This document shows, piece by piece, positions 35,857-48,000 of a stretch of 64,000 nucleotides of DNA; positions within the stretch are counted from its first letter, which is position 1; the number at the start of each line of letters is the position of its first letter. The notes under the pieces are model-generated. The model worked only from the letters and a program-made list of their open reading frames with translations. It did no database searches and was not told the origin of the DNA. The position numbers were made by a program, and so were the translations under genes. This stretch comes from Candidatus Borkfalkia faecipullorum (lineage in GTDB: Bacteria; Bacillota; Clostridia; Christensenellales; Borkfalkiaceae), in NCBI GenBank assembly GCA_019114245.1, contig DXFX01000009.1, positions 42,888 through 106,887 of the forward strand, in the 5' to 3' direction.

Positions 35857-37065
35857 TTATCTGTTGTGCCGCTTGCGGTATTCGTTGGGCAGACAGTCGG
35901 CGTACTTTTTAAAGACGCGCGAAAAATGGCTCTGGGAAGAAAAACCGAGGTACGCGCTGATGGCGGCGGCCGATTTGTCCGTATAGCGCAGGAGCCGCTT
36001 GGCTTCCCTCGTCTTTTCTTGCAGGATAAAATCCACGAGATTTTCGCCCGCTTCCTGCTTGAATTTTACAGACAGGCGGGAGCGGCTTAAAAAGAGCGCC
36101 TTTGCGATCTCCTCGATGGAGACGGGTTCGGAAAGGTGGTGATGAATGTAATTCGTCACGTCCAGAACCAGTTTGGAAGGGGTTTTCCCGAGGCGCAGTT
36201 TTTCCACCTGTTCGGTGTAATCGAACAGCATATGGTATTGCAGGTTGGTGATGCGTTCCAAATCGCCGAGCAGCTCGCATTTCTGGATATAGGCGTCGCT
36301 AAGCGAAAGGGCGTCGCTGACGTCCATGCCGCCGCGAATGGCGGCGCGGGAAACGAGGGTGGCGGTCACGATAAAGGTATTTTTGGATTGCCGCAGCTGG
36401 TCGGAGGCCAGTACGCCCGCACGGACGGCGGGTATATCCGAAATCCATTCCTTCAGGGCGGCGGTATCGCCGCGGCGCACAAAGTTCATGATCGTCTGTT
36501 CGAGGGCGAGCGTATTGTGGACGTTGAACTGTTCGTAATAGCGTTCGGGCGGGGTGTCGTAATCGGCGTTGGCGCGCTGGCTTTCCAACTGCTCTTTCAG
36601 CTCCTGCTGTTCGGAATCGTAGATGCGGATGTCGCTCAGCCCCAGTTTTTCCCCGTTCATGATATAATTCATCGTGCAGAGGATCTGCAGAATGCTGTCC
36701 AGGGGCATGGGAATGATATTTTTCATGCCCGCAATAAAATCGTTTGTCTCGTCGGCGGAAACGTCGCAGCGGAAGGCGAGCTCTTTCAGAGCCTGGTCGC
36801 TGTTTCTGGTCTGTATGGAGGGGCCGATGACGATTTTCCGCCCGTCGCCGTTCACCACGCCGTAGTAGTGAAAGTGCGGCGTGATAAAATACCCGATGTG
36901 GGACGTGATGGATAAAATTTCTCCCGTGAAGGCGGTCAGCGGGTCGGCGGGCAGGTCTACCACCGAGTGATAGTAGACGAGTTCGCCCTCCCGATAGATG
37001 CGGATGGGAACGCCCGTAAGGTTGCCTATGACGTTGCAGAGATATTGATAATCTGTGTTTTTCAT
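35857..37065 (-). CDS. AraC family transcriptional regulator
   Basis: A 402-residue regulator. I start it at the ATG with GGAGG (37073-37077) rather than an upstream codon that lacks a site. The last ~100 residues hold the two AraC helix-turn-helix motifs, SIEEIAKALFLSRSRLSVKF and AAISAYLGFSSQSHFSRVFK, ending LPNEYRKRH. The ~290-residue N-terminus is a sensor domain with short PAS/GAF-like strands (FITPHFHYYGVV); no known ligand pocket is recognised. It is divergent from the GH3/symporter/GH78 operon and is the likely activator of that operon, whose promoter has a good -10 but no clear -35. Its 3' end abuts the IS remnant but appears complete. Confidence 0.88.
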   Translation of the reverse strand: MKNTDYQYLCNVIGNLTGVPIRIYREGELVYYHSVVDLPADPLTAFTGEILSITSHIGYFITPHFHYYGVVNGDGRKIVIGPSIQTRNSDQALKELAFRCDVSADETNDFIAGMKNIIPMPLDSILQILCTMNYIMNGEKLGLSDIRIYDSEQQELKEQLESQRANADYDTPPERYYEQFNVHNTLALEQTIMNFVRRGDTAALKEWISDIPAVRAGVLASDQLRQSKNTFIVTATLVSRAAIRGGMDVSDALSLSDAYIQKCELLGDLERITNLQYHMLFDYTEQVEKLRLGKTPSKLVLDVTNYIHHHLSEPVSIEEIAKALFLSRSRLSVKFKQEAGENLVDFILQEKTREAKRLLRYTDKSAAAISAYLGFSSQSHFSRVFKKYADCLPNEYRKRHNR

Positions 37066-37139
37066 GGGAAAACCTCCAAAGATAAAACAATTATAACGCA
37101 AATAAAACAAATGTGCAAGACTTTGCTCGAAAAATAAGG

Positions 37140-37145
37140 TATAAT
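37140..37145 (+). promoter_or_regulatory. -10 box of the GH3 operon, no clear -35
   Basis: TATAAT at 37140-37145 is 32 bases before the GH3 start. The spaced position for a -35 is poor, as expected for an activator-dependent (AraC) promoter. Confidence 0.5.
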
Positions 37146-37176
37146 GGCGGTGTAAAATGCAAAAGGAGTCTTTCGT

Positions 37177-39615
37177 ATGGATGTAAAGCAGCTTTTATCG
37201 GTGCTGACGGCGGAGGAAAAGGCGGCGCTCGTTTCGGGAACGGATTTCATGTACACCAATCCCGTGCCGCGGCTGGGGATCCCTTCCCTGCGCACGTCGG
37301 ACGGGCCGCACGGCCTGCGCGTGCAGTCGGAGGGCGGGGACAACGGCGTGACGGGGAGCGAGCCTGCCACGGCGTTCCCCACGGCGGCGACGGTCGCGTG
37401 CAGCTGGAATCCGCAAAACTCCCGCCTGATCGGTCAGGCGATCGGCAGAGAGGCGCACAGATACGGCGTTCATGTGCTGTTGGGACCGGGCGCCAACATC
37501 AAGCGCAATCCCACGGCGGGGCGCAATTTCGAGTATTTTTCCGAGGATCCGCTGCTGGCGGGAAAGATGGCGGCGGCGCAGGTAGAAGGGGTGCAGAGCG
37601 AGGGCGTGGGCGCGTGCGTCAAGCACTTTGCCCTGAACAATGCGGAAAATTACCGCTTTATGGGGGACAGCATCGCCGATCTGCGCGCCGTGCGCGAGAT
37701 CTATCTGAAAGTGTTTGAAATCGTCGTCAAAGAGGCTCACCCTGCCGCCGTGATGTGCGCGTACAACAAGATCAACGGGGAATACTGTTCGCAGAACAAG
37801 CGGCTTCTCACCGACGTTTTGCGCGGAGAATGGGGGTTCGGCGGACTTGTGATGACCGATTGGGGCGCCATGCACGACCGCATCGCGAGCCTGAAAGCGG
37901 GGCTGGATCTGGAAATGCCGGGCGATACCGCCATCTGCCGCAAATGGATCGAAGAGGGCATACAGAGCGGCGCGCTGCCCGTGCAGGAGCTGGACAAGGC
38001 GGCGGAAAACGTGCTCCGCCTCGTGGAAAAGTACGCTGCAGCAAAGGCGGACGACTGCGATTTTGAAGAGAACGACGCCCTCGCCTGCAAGGTGGCAAAG
38101 GACAGCGCCGTATTGCTGAAAAACGACGGCATTCTGCCCCTCTCGGAGGGAGAAACGCTGTTTGTGTGCGGCGATCTGTTTGAAAAAATGCGCTACCAGG
38201 GTGCGGGCAGTTCGATGATCAATCCCGCAAAGCTCACCTCTCCGAAGCAGGCGTTCGGGGAAGCGGGAATCCGCTTCGTGTATGCGCGCGGGTATGCCGA
38301 AAGCAGCTTGCAGACGCAGCAGAAGTACATCGACGAGGCGCTGACCCTCGCGCAGGGTTTTGATAAGGCGCTCGTCTTTGCGGGGCTCACAGACATCGCC
38401 GAGAGCGAGGGCTGCGACCGCGAGACCATGTCCCTGCCCGAAAACCAGCTTGCCCTCATAGACGCGCTCGTCGCGGCGGGGAAAAAGGTGGTGCTGGTGC
38501 TGTTCGGCGGATCCCCCGTGGAGCTTCCCTTTGCGGATAAGTTGAGCGCCATTCTGGATATGTATTTGCCCGGACAGTGCGGCGGAAAGGCGTGCGCCGA
38601 CCTCCTGTTCGGCAGGGCAAACCCCTGCGGAAAACTTGCCGAAACGTGGCCGATGACGTACGCGGACGTCCCCTTCTGCGATGCATTCAGCAAGACGAAA
38701 AACGAGGTTTACAAGGAAAGCGTCTTTGTCGGGTACAGGTACTACGTCACGGCGGGAAAACAGGTGCGCTATCCCTTCGGGTACGGCCTCAGCTACACTT
38801 CCTTTGCGGTCTCGGACGGGGAGCTGGAAGAGGGGACGGACAGCGTTTCTCTCTCCTGCACGGTGAAAAATATCGGGAAGCGCGACGGCGCGGAAGTGGT
38901 GCAGCTGTATGTGAAGGCGCCGCAGGGGAAACTGTTCCGCCCCGAACGCGAACTCAAAGCCTTTGCCAAGGTGTACCTGAAAGCGGGGGAGAGCAAGCGC
39001 GTGAAGCTCTCTGTCGCAAAGGACGATCTAAGGTATTACGACATCGCCGCAAAGGACTGGAAATTGCAGGGCGGCGAGTATTTCTTTTTGCTGTGTTCGG
39101 ACGCAAATTCCGTAACCGTTTGCAAAAATCTGTACATCGCGGGGGAAGAAAGCGCCCCGTATGAGGAAGAAGTGCTGCGCGCGTATTGCGGCGTGCATCC
39201 GGAACGCGTGAGCGATAAACTCTTTGAAAAGATGAGCGGGATCACCCTTCCTTCGCTGCCGAAGATCAGGCCCATTACGCTGGAAAGCCGCTTTTCCGAT
39301 CTCGGAAAAGCGGGATTTTTGGGGAAGATCCTCCATGCCGCCGTGCTCGGCGTGGCGGACGGACAGATGAAGAGGGCGAAAAAACTGCCCGAGGGCAGCG
39401 AACGGGACAACAAGATCAAGGGCGCGCTCTTTCTGAAAAGGATTTTGGAAAGCAATTCCCTCATTTCCATGAGCATGAGCGCGGGGAAGTCCTTTCCGTA
39501 CAACGTGGCGCAGGGATTTATGTATCTCTCTAACGGAAAGTTTTTCAAGGGGATCAGGTGTTTCTGCACAAAAATCAAGGTTTCGGCATTGCCGAAAGAC
39601 AGGGAGGAAAAATGA
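37177..39615 (+). CDS. GH3 family beta-glycosidase
   Basis: An 812-residue cytoplasmic enzyme (AAAAGGAG site, no signal peptide). The GH3 N-terminal barrel has [34 protein letters not shown] and the nucleophile Asp228 in LVMTDWGA. The second alpha/beta domain follows ([19 protein letters not shown]). A fibronectin-like domain holds the [12 protein letters not shown] and GAEVVQLYV motifs. A ~150-residue C-terminal extension is common in clostridial members. Typical activities are beta-glucosidase, beta-xylosidase or N-acetylhexosaminidase; the domain order here favours beta-glucosidase/xylosidase. Its stop is one base from the symporter start, so transport and hydrolysis are coupled. Confidence 0.9.
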   Translation: MDVKQLLSVLTAEEKAALVSGTDFMYTNPVPRLGIPSLRTSDGPHGLRVQSEGGDNGVTGSEPATAFPTAATVACSWNPQNSRLIGQAIGREAHRYGVHVLLGPGANIKRNPTAGRNFEYFSEDPLLAGKMAAAQVEGVQSEGVGACVKHFALNNAENYRFMGDSIADLRAVREIYLKVFEIVVKEAHPAAVMCAYNKINGEYCSQNKRLLTDVLRGEWGFGGLVMTDWGAMHDRIASLKAGLDLEMPGDTAICRKWIEEGIQSGALPVQELDKAAENVLRLVEKYAAAKADDCDFEENDALACKVAKDSAVLLKNDGILPLSEGETLFVCGDLFEKMRYQGAGSSMINPAKLTSPKQAFGEAGIRFVYARGYAESSLQTQQKYIDEALTLAQGFDKALVFAGLTDIAESEGCDRETMSLPENQLALIDALVAAGKKVVLVLFGGSPVELPFADKLSAILDMYLPGQCGGKACADLLFGRANPCGKLAETWPMTYADVPFCDAFSKTKNEVYKESVFVGYRYYVTAGKQVRYPFGYGLSYTSFAVSDGELEEGTDSVSLSCTVKNIGKRDGAEVVQLYVKAPQGKLFRPERELKAFAKVYLKAGESKRVKLSVAKDDLRYYDIAAKDWKLQGGEYFFLLCSDANSVTVCKNLYIAGEESAPYEEEVLRAYCGVHPERVSDKLFEKMSGITLPSLPKIRPITLESRFSDLGKAGFLGKILHAAVLGVADGQMKRAKKLPEGSERDNKIKGALFLKRILESNSLISMSMSAGKSFPYNVAQGFMYLSNGKFFKGIRCFCTKIKVSALPKDREEK

Positions 39616-39616
39616 T

Positions 39617-41494
39617 ATGACAAAGGGAAAGATCCTGAGCGGCAGAATTTTTGACAGCCGCGTGCATTCGGGAAACGTGACGGGCAAGGAAAAGTGGCTG
39701 GGGTATCTGCTGGGGCCGTGCGGCGCGCTCCTGCTGAATGCGGTGCTCGCCACCTATCTCAACGTGTATTATACGGACGTTCTGCACCTGACAACGGTGT
39801 GGGGCGGGCTGTTTCTCGTGGTGTTTCCGCTCGTTTCCAAGGTGATAGACGCCGTTACCAACGTCGTCATGGGGTACATTATCGACCGCACCAGGACAAA
39901 ACAGGGCAAAGCGCGCCCCTGGCTGCTGCTGTCCGCGCCCCTGCTGTTTATCACGGGGCTCCTGCTGTTCACGGTGCCGGACGCGGGGGAAACGGTGCAG
40001 GTCATCTGGGTCATGCTCTCTTACAACCTGTTTTATTCCTTTGCGTACACCATTTTCAACATGAGCCACAACCTGATGGTTCCGCTCTCGACGAGGAACA
40101 CCATGCAGAGGGGCGGCCTTTCGGTCTTTAACCAGATCGCGACCATCATGATGAGCGGCATTCTCGTCGCCCTCGTCTTTCCCATGGTCATCCGCCCGCT
40201 GATGGGCGTCGATCAGGTCAACTGGATCGTCGTCATGGGTATCCTGTCCGCACTCGCTCTGCCGCTCACCCTTCTGGAATACTATTTCACAAAGGAACGC
40301 GTCACCGAGGAGCAGTCGGGGGGCGAGGAGCGCAAGATCCCTTTCCTCACCCAGCTGAAGATCGTGCTTACCGACAGGTACATGATCGTCATGTTCGTGT
40401 ACTTTCTCATCTACACCTTCGCTTCGTCCCTGAAAAATCTCGGGCTCGTGTATTATTGCGACAACGTGCTCGGCACGTACAACGACGGGATCACGCAGAC
40501 GCTCGTCTCCGTACTCGGCGGCATCCCCATGGGCATCGGCATTTTTGCCGTCTGGCCGCTGGCAAAAAAGCTCGGAAAGAGAAACCTCACCCTGCTCGGC
40601 TTTCTCCTGTACGCGGCAGGGAGCGGGATCTGCTGGGCGGCGCCCGAAAACCTCGTCGTCGTGCTCATCGGCCAGTTTATCAAAAACATCGGCGGCCTGC
40701 CCTGCGCCTACGTCTTTATGGCTCTGTTTGCCGACGGGTTGGACCATATCGAGTGGAAGAGCGGCATCCGCTGCGACGGCACGGCCATGTCTGTCTATAA
40801 CATCATCGCGGTGGCGATCGTCGGCGTGGCGACGTCCGTATTCAACGCCATGCTCTCCGCAGGCGGGTACGTCGCTCCCGAAATCGTCGACGGCGTCACG
40901 GTCGCTTACGAGCAGTCGGCGGCGGTGAAGGGCCTTATCACCTTTGCCTTTGTCGGGCTGGAAACGATCACGGGTCTCATCCTTGCGGGGCTCTTGGTGT
41001 TCCTGTCCGTGGAAAAGACCATCTCTCGCAAGCATGAAGTCATCCGCGCCCGCCAGAAAGCGGCGTGCGAGGCCAGGGGAGAGGAGTGGGTCGCTCCCGA
41101 AGTGCAGGCCGTGCGGGACGAGGAAATGTTCCTTGCCGAAAGCGAGGAGATCTTTGTCCGAGAACTCAAGGAACGCTGCGGCAAAAAGGGACTTGATTTT
41201 GAAAAAGAATTGCAGCAACACAGGGCCGAAGTGACCGCCAAACGCGAAAAGACGTTGGAAAAGCGCCGTGCCGCGCAGGAAAAACAGGCGGAAAAACAGC
41301 GCGCCTGCGAGGAAAAGGCAGCCGCCCGCCTCGCCGCCATGACGGAGGAACAGCGCGCGAAAAAAGAAGCGCGAGACAAGGCACGTGCGGAACGGGAAGA
41401 AGCTTTCTGGCAAAAGGAAAAAGCCGCGGGAGAGATGTATTATCGCAAGATACAGGCTCAGCTTGCGCAGCACGCGCAGGAGAAATCGGAGTAA
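39617..41494 (+). CDS. GPH-family sugar:cation symporter with long charged tail
   Basis: A 625-residue permease of the melibiose/xyloside (GPH) type: twelve spans from ~25 to ~465, with the conserved [23 protein letters not shown] near the second and third spans. The last ~150 residues are highly charged and helical (repeated Lys/Glu/Ala-rich heptads), an extension beyond the usual ~460. The GGAGG site lies at the end of the GH3 gene, and the start is one base after that stop. It imports a glycoside, driven by Na+ or H+. The neighbouring GH3 and GH78 suggest rhamnosyl-glucosides such as flavonoid or cell-wall disaccharides. The extended tail may mediate regulation or protein contacts. Confidence 0.85.
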   Translation: MTKGKILSGRIFDSRVHSGNVTGKEKWLGYLLGPCGALLLNAVLATYLNVYYTDVLHLTTVWGGLFLVVFPLVSKVIDAVTNVVMGYIIDRTRTKQGKARPWLLLSAPLLFITGLLLFTVPDAGETVQVIWVMLSYNLFYSFAYTIFNMSHNLMVPLSTRNTMQRGGLSVFNQIATIMMSGILVALVFPMVIRPLMGVDQVNWIVVMGILSALALPLTLLEYYFTKERVTEEQSGGEERKIPFLTQLKIVLTDRYMIVMFVYFLIYTFASSLKNLGLVYYCDNVLGTYNDGITQTLVSVLGGIPMGIGIFAVWPLAKKLGKRNLTLLGFLLYAAGSGICWAAPENLVVVLIGQFIKNIGGLPCAYVFMALFADGLDHIEWKSGIRCDGTAMSVYNIIAVAIVGVATSVFNAMLSAGGYVAPEIVDGVTVAYEQSAAVKGLITFAFVGLETITGLILAGLLVFLSVEKTISRKHEVIRARQKAACEARGEEWVAPEVQAVRDEEMFLAESEEIFVRELKERCGKKGLDFEKELQQHRAEVTAKREKTLEKRRAAQEKQAEKQRACEEKAAARLAAMTEEQRAKKEARDKARAEREEAFWQKEKAAGEMYYRKIQAQLAQHAQEKSE

Positions 41495-41584
41495 GGAAAT
41501 GAAAGGAACAACGGAGTTTGAAACCATCGGAATGTTGCGGCAAGAGCGGAGGCGCAGCCGCTCGTCGGCAGGGGAGGAAGAAAT

Positions 41585-44152
41585 ATGATCGCAGTCAATT
41601 TGAGGACGGAATACCTGAAAGACCCCCTGGGAACAGACCTGCAGAACCCTCGGCTGTTCTGGAACTGCGAGGGCGGGAAAAGGCAGACAGCCTACCGCAT
41701 TCTCGCGCAGACGGAAGGGAAAACGGTCTGGGACAGCGGAAAGGTATCCTCGGAACGGATGCGGGCCGCCTATCCAGAGGCGCTTTCCTCCCGCCAGCGG
41801 GTGGAATGGAAGGTGCAGCTGTGGGACGAGACGGACGCCGCGGGGGAGTGGTCGGAGCAGGCCTTTTTTGAGACGGGTCTGCTCTCTGCGGGCGACTGGA
41901 CGGCAAAGTGGATCAGCGGCAATTACCGCGTCAACAGGAAAAAGCGCTATCCCGCAGACTGTTTCCGCAAGGTCTTTTCCGTTTCCGACGTGCGCAAGGC
42001 GCGCCTGTACGTCACCGCCTGCGGGTTGTATGAGGTGCATATCAACGGCAGGCGTGCAGGGAATTTCGTGCTCGCTCCGGGGCATACCGATTACACAAAG
42101 CGCATCCAGTACCAGACGTACGACGTCACTTCGCTGATAAAAGAGGGCGAAAACGCGCTCACCTGCGAACTGGCGGACGGCTGGTACCGCGGCAGCTGCG
42201 GCGCGTGGGGGCTGAAAAACCAGTACGGAACGCAGACAAAGCTACTCCTTCAGCTGGAAGTGTACGGGGCGGACGGAAGCTGCACCCGCATCTGTTCGGA
42301 CGAGAGCTGGCAGTGGAGCAACGACGGCCCCGTCCGCTTTGCGGACAACAAGGACGGGGAGATCGTGGAGGCCTCCCGCACCCCTTCTTACGGCGGGAGG
42401 GCAAAACTTGCAAAGTGCAAAGTCGTACCCGTCTCGTCGGACAACGTGCCGCTCACCGAGCACGAAAGGTTTTCTTCTCCCGGGCTCATCGTAACGCCCG
42501 AGGGCAAAAAGGTGCTGGATTTCGGGCAGAACATCGCGGGATACGTGCAGTTTACCCTGCGCGCCGCGGCGGGGCGCAAACTCAAACTTCGCTTCGGAGA
42601 ACTGCTGGACGATCGGGGAGAATTCACGCAGAAAAATATCCAGTGCGCCAACAAAAAGCGCACCAGGGTAACGCCCTTGCAGCAGATCCTGTACACCTGC
42701 AGGGAGGGCGTCAACGAATATAAGACCAAGTTTGCCATTTTCGGATTCCGCTATGTCCTCGTGGAAGGGGATGCGGATTGGAAAGCGGAGGATTTCACGG
42801 CCATCGCCGTGTATTCGGACATGGAGCAGACGCTTTCCTTTTCCTGTTCGCACCCGCTCATCGCGCAGTTTGTCAAAAACACGCTGTGGTCGGCAAAGAA
42901 CAACCACGCAGACGTTCCCACCGATTGCCCCACGCGCGAGCGGCACGGCTGGACGGGAGACGCGCAGATCTTTGTCAACACGGCGACCTATCTGTTCGGT
43001 TACGGAGCGTTTGCGCGCAAGTACATAGCGGATATGTGGGACGGTCAGCACAGAAACGGCTGTTACCGCCAGATCTCCCCGAAGGGGGGCGTGGATTTTT
43101 ACATGAACAACATGGACGGTTCGGCGGGCTGGTCGGACGCGGGCGTGCTCATCCCGTACAGGCTGTGGACGCAGTACGGCGACGATCGCATCCTGCGCGA
43201 ACATTACGAGTCCATGAAAAAGTACGCTCTGTTCAAAATCAGGGCGCTGGGCAAGTGGTATCTCACCGCTCTGCCGACGGGCGTGGGATTCAGGTACAGG
43301 AAATACATCTCCAATTACGGGCAGTCGTACGGAGAATGGGCGGAACCTGCGGACGTCAATGCCTTCCGCATTTCCGATTTCATCTGTCCGCACCCCGAGG
43401 AAACGACGGCTTACGTCGTCTACCTGCTCGGACACATGGAAAAAATCGCCGCCGTGCTCGGAAAAAGCGAGGACGAAAAGCTGTACAAAAAGTATGCCGA
43501 GCGGGCAAAACTCGGCTATCAGAAGCTTGTCGGAACAAAAAAATTTTCTCTGGATACCGACCGTCAGGCCAAGCTCGTGCGACCGTTGTATATGCGGCTT
43601 TTGACCGAAAAACAGACTACGTATGCCAAAAATCGGCTCATAAAGGCGCTGGACAACTACGGCTGGCGGCTGGGAACGGGCTTCTTGTCCACGCCGTTTA
43701 TTCTCTATGTTCTTGAAGAGATGGACACGGAATATGCCTACCGTCTTTTGGAAAACGAGCAAATGCCCGGATGGCTGTTCATGCCGAAAACGGGCGCCGA
43801 CACCGTGTGGGAAAGCTGGGAAGGCCCGAAGGCACAGGGCGGCGTCGCCTCTCTCGATCACTATTCCAAAGGGGCGGTGTGCGAATGGCTGTTCTCCGAA
43901 ATGTGCGGCATACGAGTGGAGGGGGAAAACCGTTTTGTGCTCGCGCCCAAACCGGGCGGCAGCGTCACCTCCGCGCGGGCGGAATATCGCAGCATTTACG
44001 GGAAAATTTCCTGCGGCTGGGAGCGGCAGCAAAACGCGGTGCGGTTTTCGGTTTCCGTCCCGTCCAACACGACGGCAACGTTTATTTTCCGCGGCGAACG
44101 CAAACAGCTTGCGCCGGGGGAGTATGTCTTTGAGGAACAGACAAAGAAATAA
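41585..44152 (+). CDS. GH78 family alpha-L-rhamnosidase
   Basis: An 855-residue cytoplasmic enzyme. The N-terminal beta domains (RLFWNCEGGKRQTAYRI, DWTAKWISG, and the DGWYRG region) precede an alpha/alpha-barrel with the GH78 signature DVPTDCPTRERHGWTGDAQIF. There Asp447, Glu452 and Asp459 are the expected active-site acids. WESWEGP and SLDHYSKGAVCEWL occur later, as in the family. It removes terminal alpha-L-rhamnose from glycosides taken in by the adjoining symporter; the GH3 enzyme could then cleave the remaining beta-glucoside. The ribosome site GGGAGGAAG lies upstream, with a 90-base gap after the symporter. Confidence 0.92.
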   Translation: MIAVNLRTEYLKDPLGTDLQNPRLFWNCEGGKRQTAYRILAQTEGKTVWDSGKVSSERMRAAYPEALSSRQRVEWKVQLWDETDAAGEWSEQAFFETGLLSAGDWTAKWISGNYRVNRKKRYPADCFRKVFSVSDVRKARLYVTACGLYEVHINGRRAGNFVLAPGHTDYTKRIQYQTYDVTSLIKEGENALTCELADGWYRGSCGAWGLKNQYGTQTKLLLQLEVYGADGSCTRICSDESWQWSNDGPVRFADNKDGEIVEASRTPSYGGRAKLAKCKVVPVSSDNVPLTEHERFSSPGLIVTPEGKKVLDFGQNIAGYVQFTLRAAAGRKLKLRFGELLDDRGEFTQKNIQCANKKRTRVTPLQQILYTCREGVNEYKTKFAIFGFRYVLVEGDADWKAEDFTAIAVYSDMEQTLSFSCSHPLIAQFVKNTLWSAKNNHADVPTDCPTRERHGWTGDAQIFVNTATYLFGYGAFARKYIADMWDGQHRNGCYRQISPKGGVDFYMNNMDGSAGWSDAGVLIPYRLWTQYGDDRILREHYESMKKYALFKIRALGKWYLTALPTGVGFRYRKYISNYGQSYGEWAEPADVNAFRISDFICPHPEETTAYVVYLLGHMEKIAAVLGKSEDEKLYKKYAERAKLGYQKLVGTKKFSLDTDRQAKLVRPLYMRLLTEKQTTYAKNRLIKALDNYGWRLGTGFLSTPFILYVLEEMDTEYAYRLLENEQMPGWLFMPKTGADTVWESWEGPKAQGGVASLDHYSKGAVCEWLFSEMCGIRVEGENRFVLAPKPGGSVTSARAEYRSIYGKISCGWERQQNAVRFSVSVPSNTTATFIFRGERKQLAPGEYVFEEQTKK

Positions 44153-44201
44153 AGGATTTTGCGGCTTTTCGGTCTGTAAAAGCGGTTATGTTTCAATGGC
44201 A

Positions 44202-44242
44202 AAGGAAGAGGTTTATCCTGCGGATTAACCTCTTCCTTTTTT
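44202..44242 (+). terminator. rho-independent terminator of the GH3/GH78 operon
   Basis: AAGGAAGAGGTT (44202-44213) pairs with AACCTCTTCCTT (44227-44238), followed by TTTT. Confidence 0.88.
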
Positions 44243-45084
44243 ACGGTGGCGCAGAACGAGATTCTCTGATTTTTCAGATTATTACATAAATAATGTTGTA
44301 AAAAGAGATATAATCAAGATTCGGGGGATAAAATCCTGTCTGTCGGGCGCTGCAGACGTCGTATCAAGGACAAGAGCACGATTTTTGTAGGAAAGAAACA
44401 AAACGGTCGCGGAAAATAAAAAGAAACGTTGTAGGAAAATCGGGTAAATTCACTTTGGTATCCGCGGCGGCGGTCAGAAGAGCGGTTTCACGTTTTTTGC
44501 GTATAGCAAGCAAAAGAAGTTGTGAGATGTTCTGTCGAAGAAGAGGAAGGGATCCCCCCCAGGGGCGTTGAGCGGATCCCAAGAGCGTGCAAGCCATTGT
44601 GCGGCCTGTCGGTACGGCAAGCGGGAAATGCTTTAAAGGAGAGAAAAATTTTCAGCATTTTATTGCGAAACGTGAAATTATATGATAAAATAAATTCAGC
44701 GTGAGTTTGTAGCGTTTCAAGGAATCGGGAAAGATGTTGTGTGAGGATATGGAAAAACTGAACAGGGACGGGTTCGGGGAACTACGGGTGCGGAGATGCG
44801 GCAAAATGCGGCGGAAAGGCCGTACAACGTAGTGGATTCGGACGACCGTTCAGAGAGAAAGCCGAAGCAAAAATGCTTCGGCTTTGTGAAATCGGAAAAA
44901 AAGGACGAGTAAAACTTCGCTTTGTATCAGGTTGCCGGAAACACTTGCAGCAGGGACATCGTTTCCGTTTCCGAAGAAAGAGGAAGTGAAAATATTTGCG
45001 GAAAAATATCGTGTCTTTAGAGACAGGAAAATTTCGGCAGGAGAGTTTCTCAGGGTAAACCGAGCTTTTTTTGGGGGCTGTTTT
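44243..45084 (+). other. long non-coding leader before the LRR/vWA/kinase cluster
   Basis: About 840 bases with no convincing gene. A TATAAT lies at 44309-44314 without a good -35. A better promoter candidate is TTGCGA (44663-44668), 17 bases, TAAAAT (44686-44691). AAAGCCGAAGC (44858-44868) pairs with GCTTCGGCTTT (44875-44885), a hairpin with no real U-run. A transcript from 44698 would thus carry a leader of nearly 400 bases before the first start codon. Confidence 0.45.
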
Positions 45085-48000
45085 ATGGAATTGCAAAATC
45101 TTATCGGGAATATTATAAAAAACAATAAAACGGAGCTGTTTGCAGATCCGATAGCTTTTCTGGATACGGTCCGCAAAGAGTGCAGGAGCGAACAGGATGC
45201 CATCAAGTATATTCAGCTGAAAGTACTGCTCTGTTTGAACGGAAAGTTTATCCAATCTCTCTACCTTTCGGTAAAAGACGGCTCTTATTGCAATGTCATC
45301 GAAAGTTTGTCTGCCTTTTATGACGCGCAAAATATTTCTCCCCGCGTCTATGCGTACTTTATTTACGTTGTCCTGAAAGGTTGCGGCGTGGCGGCGGACA
45401 GAGCGGAGTGGTTCGATCCGCTGCAAGATACTCTGGATGAAAGGAGCGTGCCGAAAGAAAATAAGACTTTCGGAGTGGGCGCATATGCGGAAGATCTGTC
45501 CGAGTTTTGCGCAGGGGAAAGGAGCGATTCTTTAAAAAAGTTTACGGGGCGCAGGGCCTTGGTCACTGTTCCCTGCGGATACAGGACGATCGAAAGGGGC
45601 GCTTTTGCGCACCATCGGGAGATCCGATGGCTCACCGTACCGGATACCGTTGTCTGCATTCAGGAGGAAGCGTTCGGGGACTGCGGAGAACTGGAAACAG
45701 TCGTCCTTTCTTCATCTCTTTCGGAAATTCCGGACAAGTGCTTTTATGATGCAGGAAAACTGGCTCTTGTCATTGCTCCCAACGTCAGATCTGTAGGGCA
45801 GAAGGCGTTTTACAGGAGCGGCATTTCCAACTACAAAAAGATAGGGGGCGGTCCCGAAAAAATAGGGGCGTTTGCATTTTTCGGGTGCAAAAAGCTGAAA
45901 AATATCGATCTGAGCAGGTGCAGATCGGCAGAGCGAGGCGCTTTTTCGGAATGCACGGAGATCAGAACGTTGAAGCTGAACGACGGCATCCGTCTGGAAG
46001 CGGGACTTCTTTCCCTCTTTTCCAAGGATGCGGCATCTTTCCGATCTTGCGGGTATCATCTGGAAGAGATCACATATGTCTGTGAACGGGGAGAGATCCC
46101 TGCGGCATTGTTTGCGGGACTTGGTTGCGTCAGAAAGATCACCGTTGAGGGAAAGGTCAAAAAAATCGGGGAAAGAGCTTTTGCGGACTGTTCCGCGCTG
46201 AGTGAGCTCTGTATGGATTTTGTCGGGCAGGAGATCCCGCACGGCGCGTTCCTCAATTGCGGAAGCATGGTCCGCTTCCCGGATTTCCCGATGGTCGGAA
46301 AAATCGGCAATTCCGCCTTTGCGGGCTGTTCTTCCCTGAAAACGCTGTGTTTCGGGACAACTGTCCGTACGGTCGGGGAAGGTGCTTTTTCGGGCTGCGC
46401 GCAGTTGCAGAACCCCGGCCTGTCTTTCGAGAGCGGCGAGATCGCCGAGGAATGCTTCAGCGGCTGTTCTTCTCTGAAAGAGATCTCCCTGGAAAAGGTC
46501 AGGATCATCGGGCGCGGGGCGTTTGCAGGCTGTGCGTTCGGCAGGGGATTGTCCCTTTCGGCCGCAACGGAATTTGTAGGGGAAGGCGCTTTTCGGAATG
46601 CCGAGATCGGAGGAGTTTTGGAACTCCCTTGCCGTGCCGCGTTCGGCAAGCTGGCTTTTGAGGGAGTCAGGGGGGTGCGGGATCTCGTCTTGCACTCCGC
46701 ATCCCTCCGCGACAGGGAAGGAAGATCCCTGCAGATATACGAGCTGTTCGCGGAGAACATGGAAACGTTCAACAGCCGTTACGAGGGGATACAAAACGTC
46801 AAAATTTCCGCAGACGGAATCGGCGACGGGGCGTTTATGGGCTGGAAGAACCTCAAAAAAGTACTCGTTGCCGCCCCGATCGACAGGATCGGAAAAAATG
46901 CGTTCAGAAACTGTACGTCGCTGGAAGGCGTAAAGATCAATGCCGATCAAGTGCAGATCGGGGAATCCGCTTTTGCAGGCTGTGCGTCGCTGCGGCGGCT
47001 GAAAACCTCTGTCAAAAGCGAAAAAGAGAGAGATCTTGACCTGTCGGGAGTACAGTTTATCGGCCGCCTTGCATTTGAAAGCTGTCCCTTTGAAAGTATT
47101 TTCATCCCCGCTTCCTGTAAAGCGGAACAGGAGGCGTTTGCCTCCTGCGTACAGCTGAAAGAGATCGGTATCGATTGCAGCACGGGGGAAGTTCCCAAGC
47201 CGCCTTATTTTTATTTCGCAAAGGACAAGGAGGAGTTCAACACCCGATTTGAGGGGTGCCGCAAGGCTGTTTATTACAATTTCCGCTCCGTTCCGGAAGG
47301 GTTTTTTGAAGGTTTCAGAAATTTACGGGAGATCGGTTTTGTCGGAAACGTCGAACAGATCGGCCGCGCGGCTTTTTCCGCATTGCCGTCTCTGGAACAG
47401 GTCAGCGGATGTTATATCGGGACGTCGCTGCCGGAATCATCCTTTGAAAACTGCGCCAACCTTGTCGGAATCTTCGCCGCGGAAAAGGTGAAAGAAATAG
47501 GTCCGCGTGCCTTTAAAGGCTGCACATCTCTGACAGCTCTCTCTTTCGGGACCGTCGGAGAACTCGGCGATTCCGCTTTTGCCGAATGCTCCTCTTTAAG
47601 CAGGATCGAGGGGAATTTTATCTGCCGTACGGTCGGGGCGTATGCCTTTTCCGGATGCAGAAAGCTTGAGGATTTTTCCTTCCTTTCCGATGCCCGCGAA
47701 GCGGGCGCGTATGCCTTTGAAAATTCTTCGATCGGCGCCTTTCCAAAAACTCTCGGGTATATTGCGCGCGGCGCATTCAAAAACGTCAGTTTGGGCAGCG
47801 TCGTTACAATTCCTGCCGGGGTCCGCTTTGAAAAGGGCGCTCTGGAGGGAATCGCCGATTTTAAAACGCTCGTGTTGGAAGAGAAATGCGTCACAGACCG
47901 TGCGGGGGAGGATTTCCCCCTGTATCAGCTTTTTGACGATTCTTTGGCCGCGTTCAATGAAAAATATTTTCAGCTCGTCAACGTCAAAATCAAAAAAGGT

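Noticed and set aside
39575-42085. An 836-codon minus-strand frame
   Set aside because: Antisense to the symporter and GH78 genes; low-complexity charged translation typical of a shadow frame.
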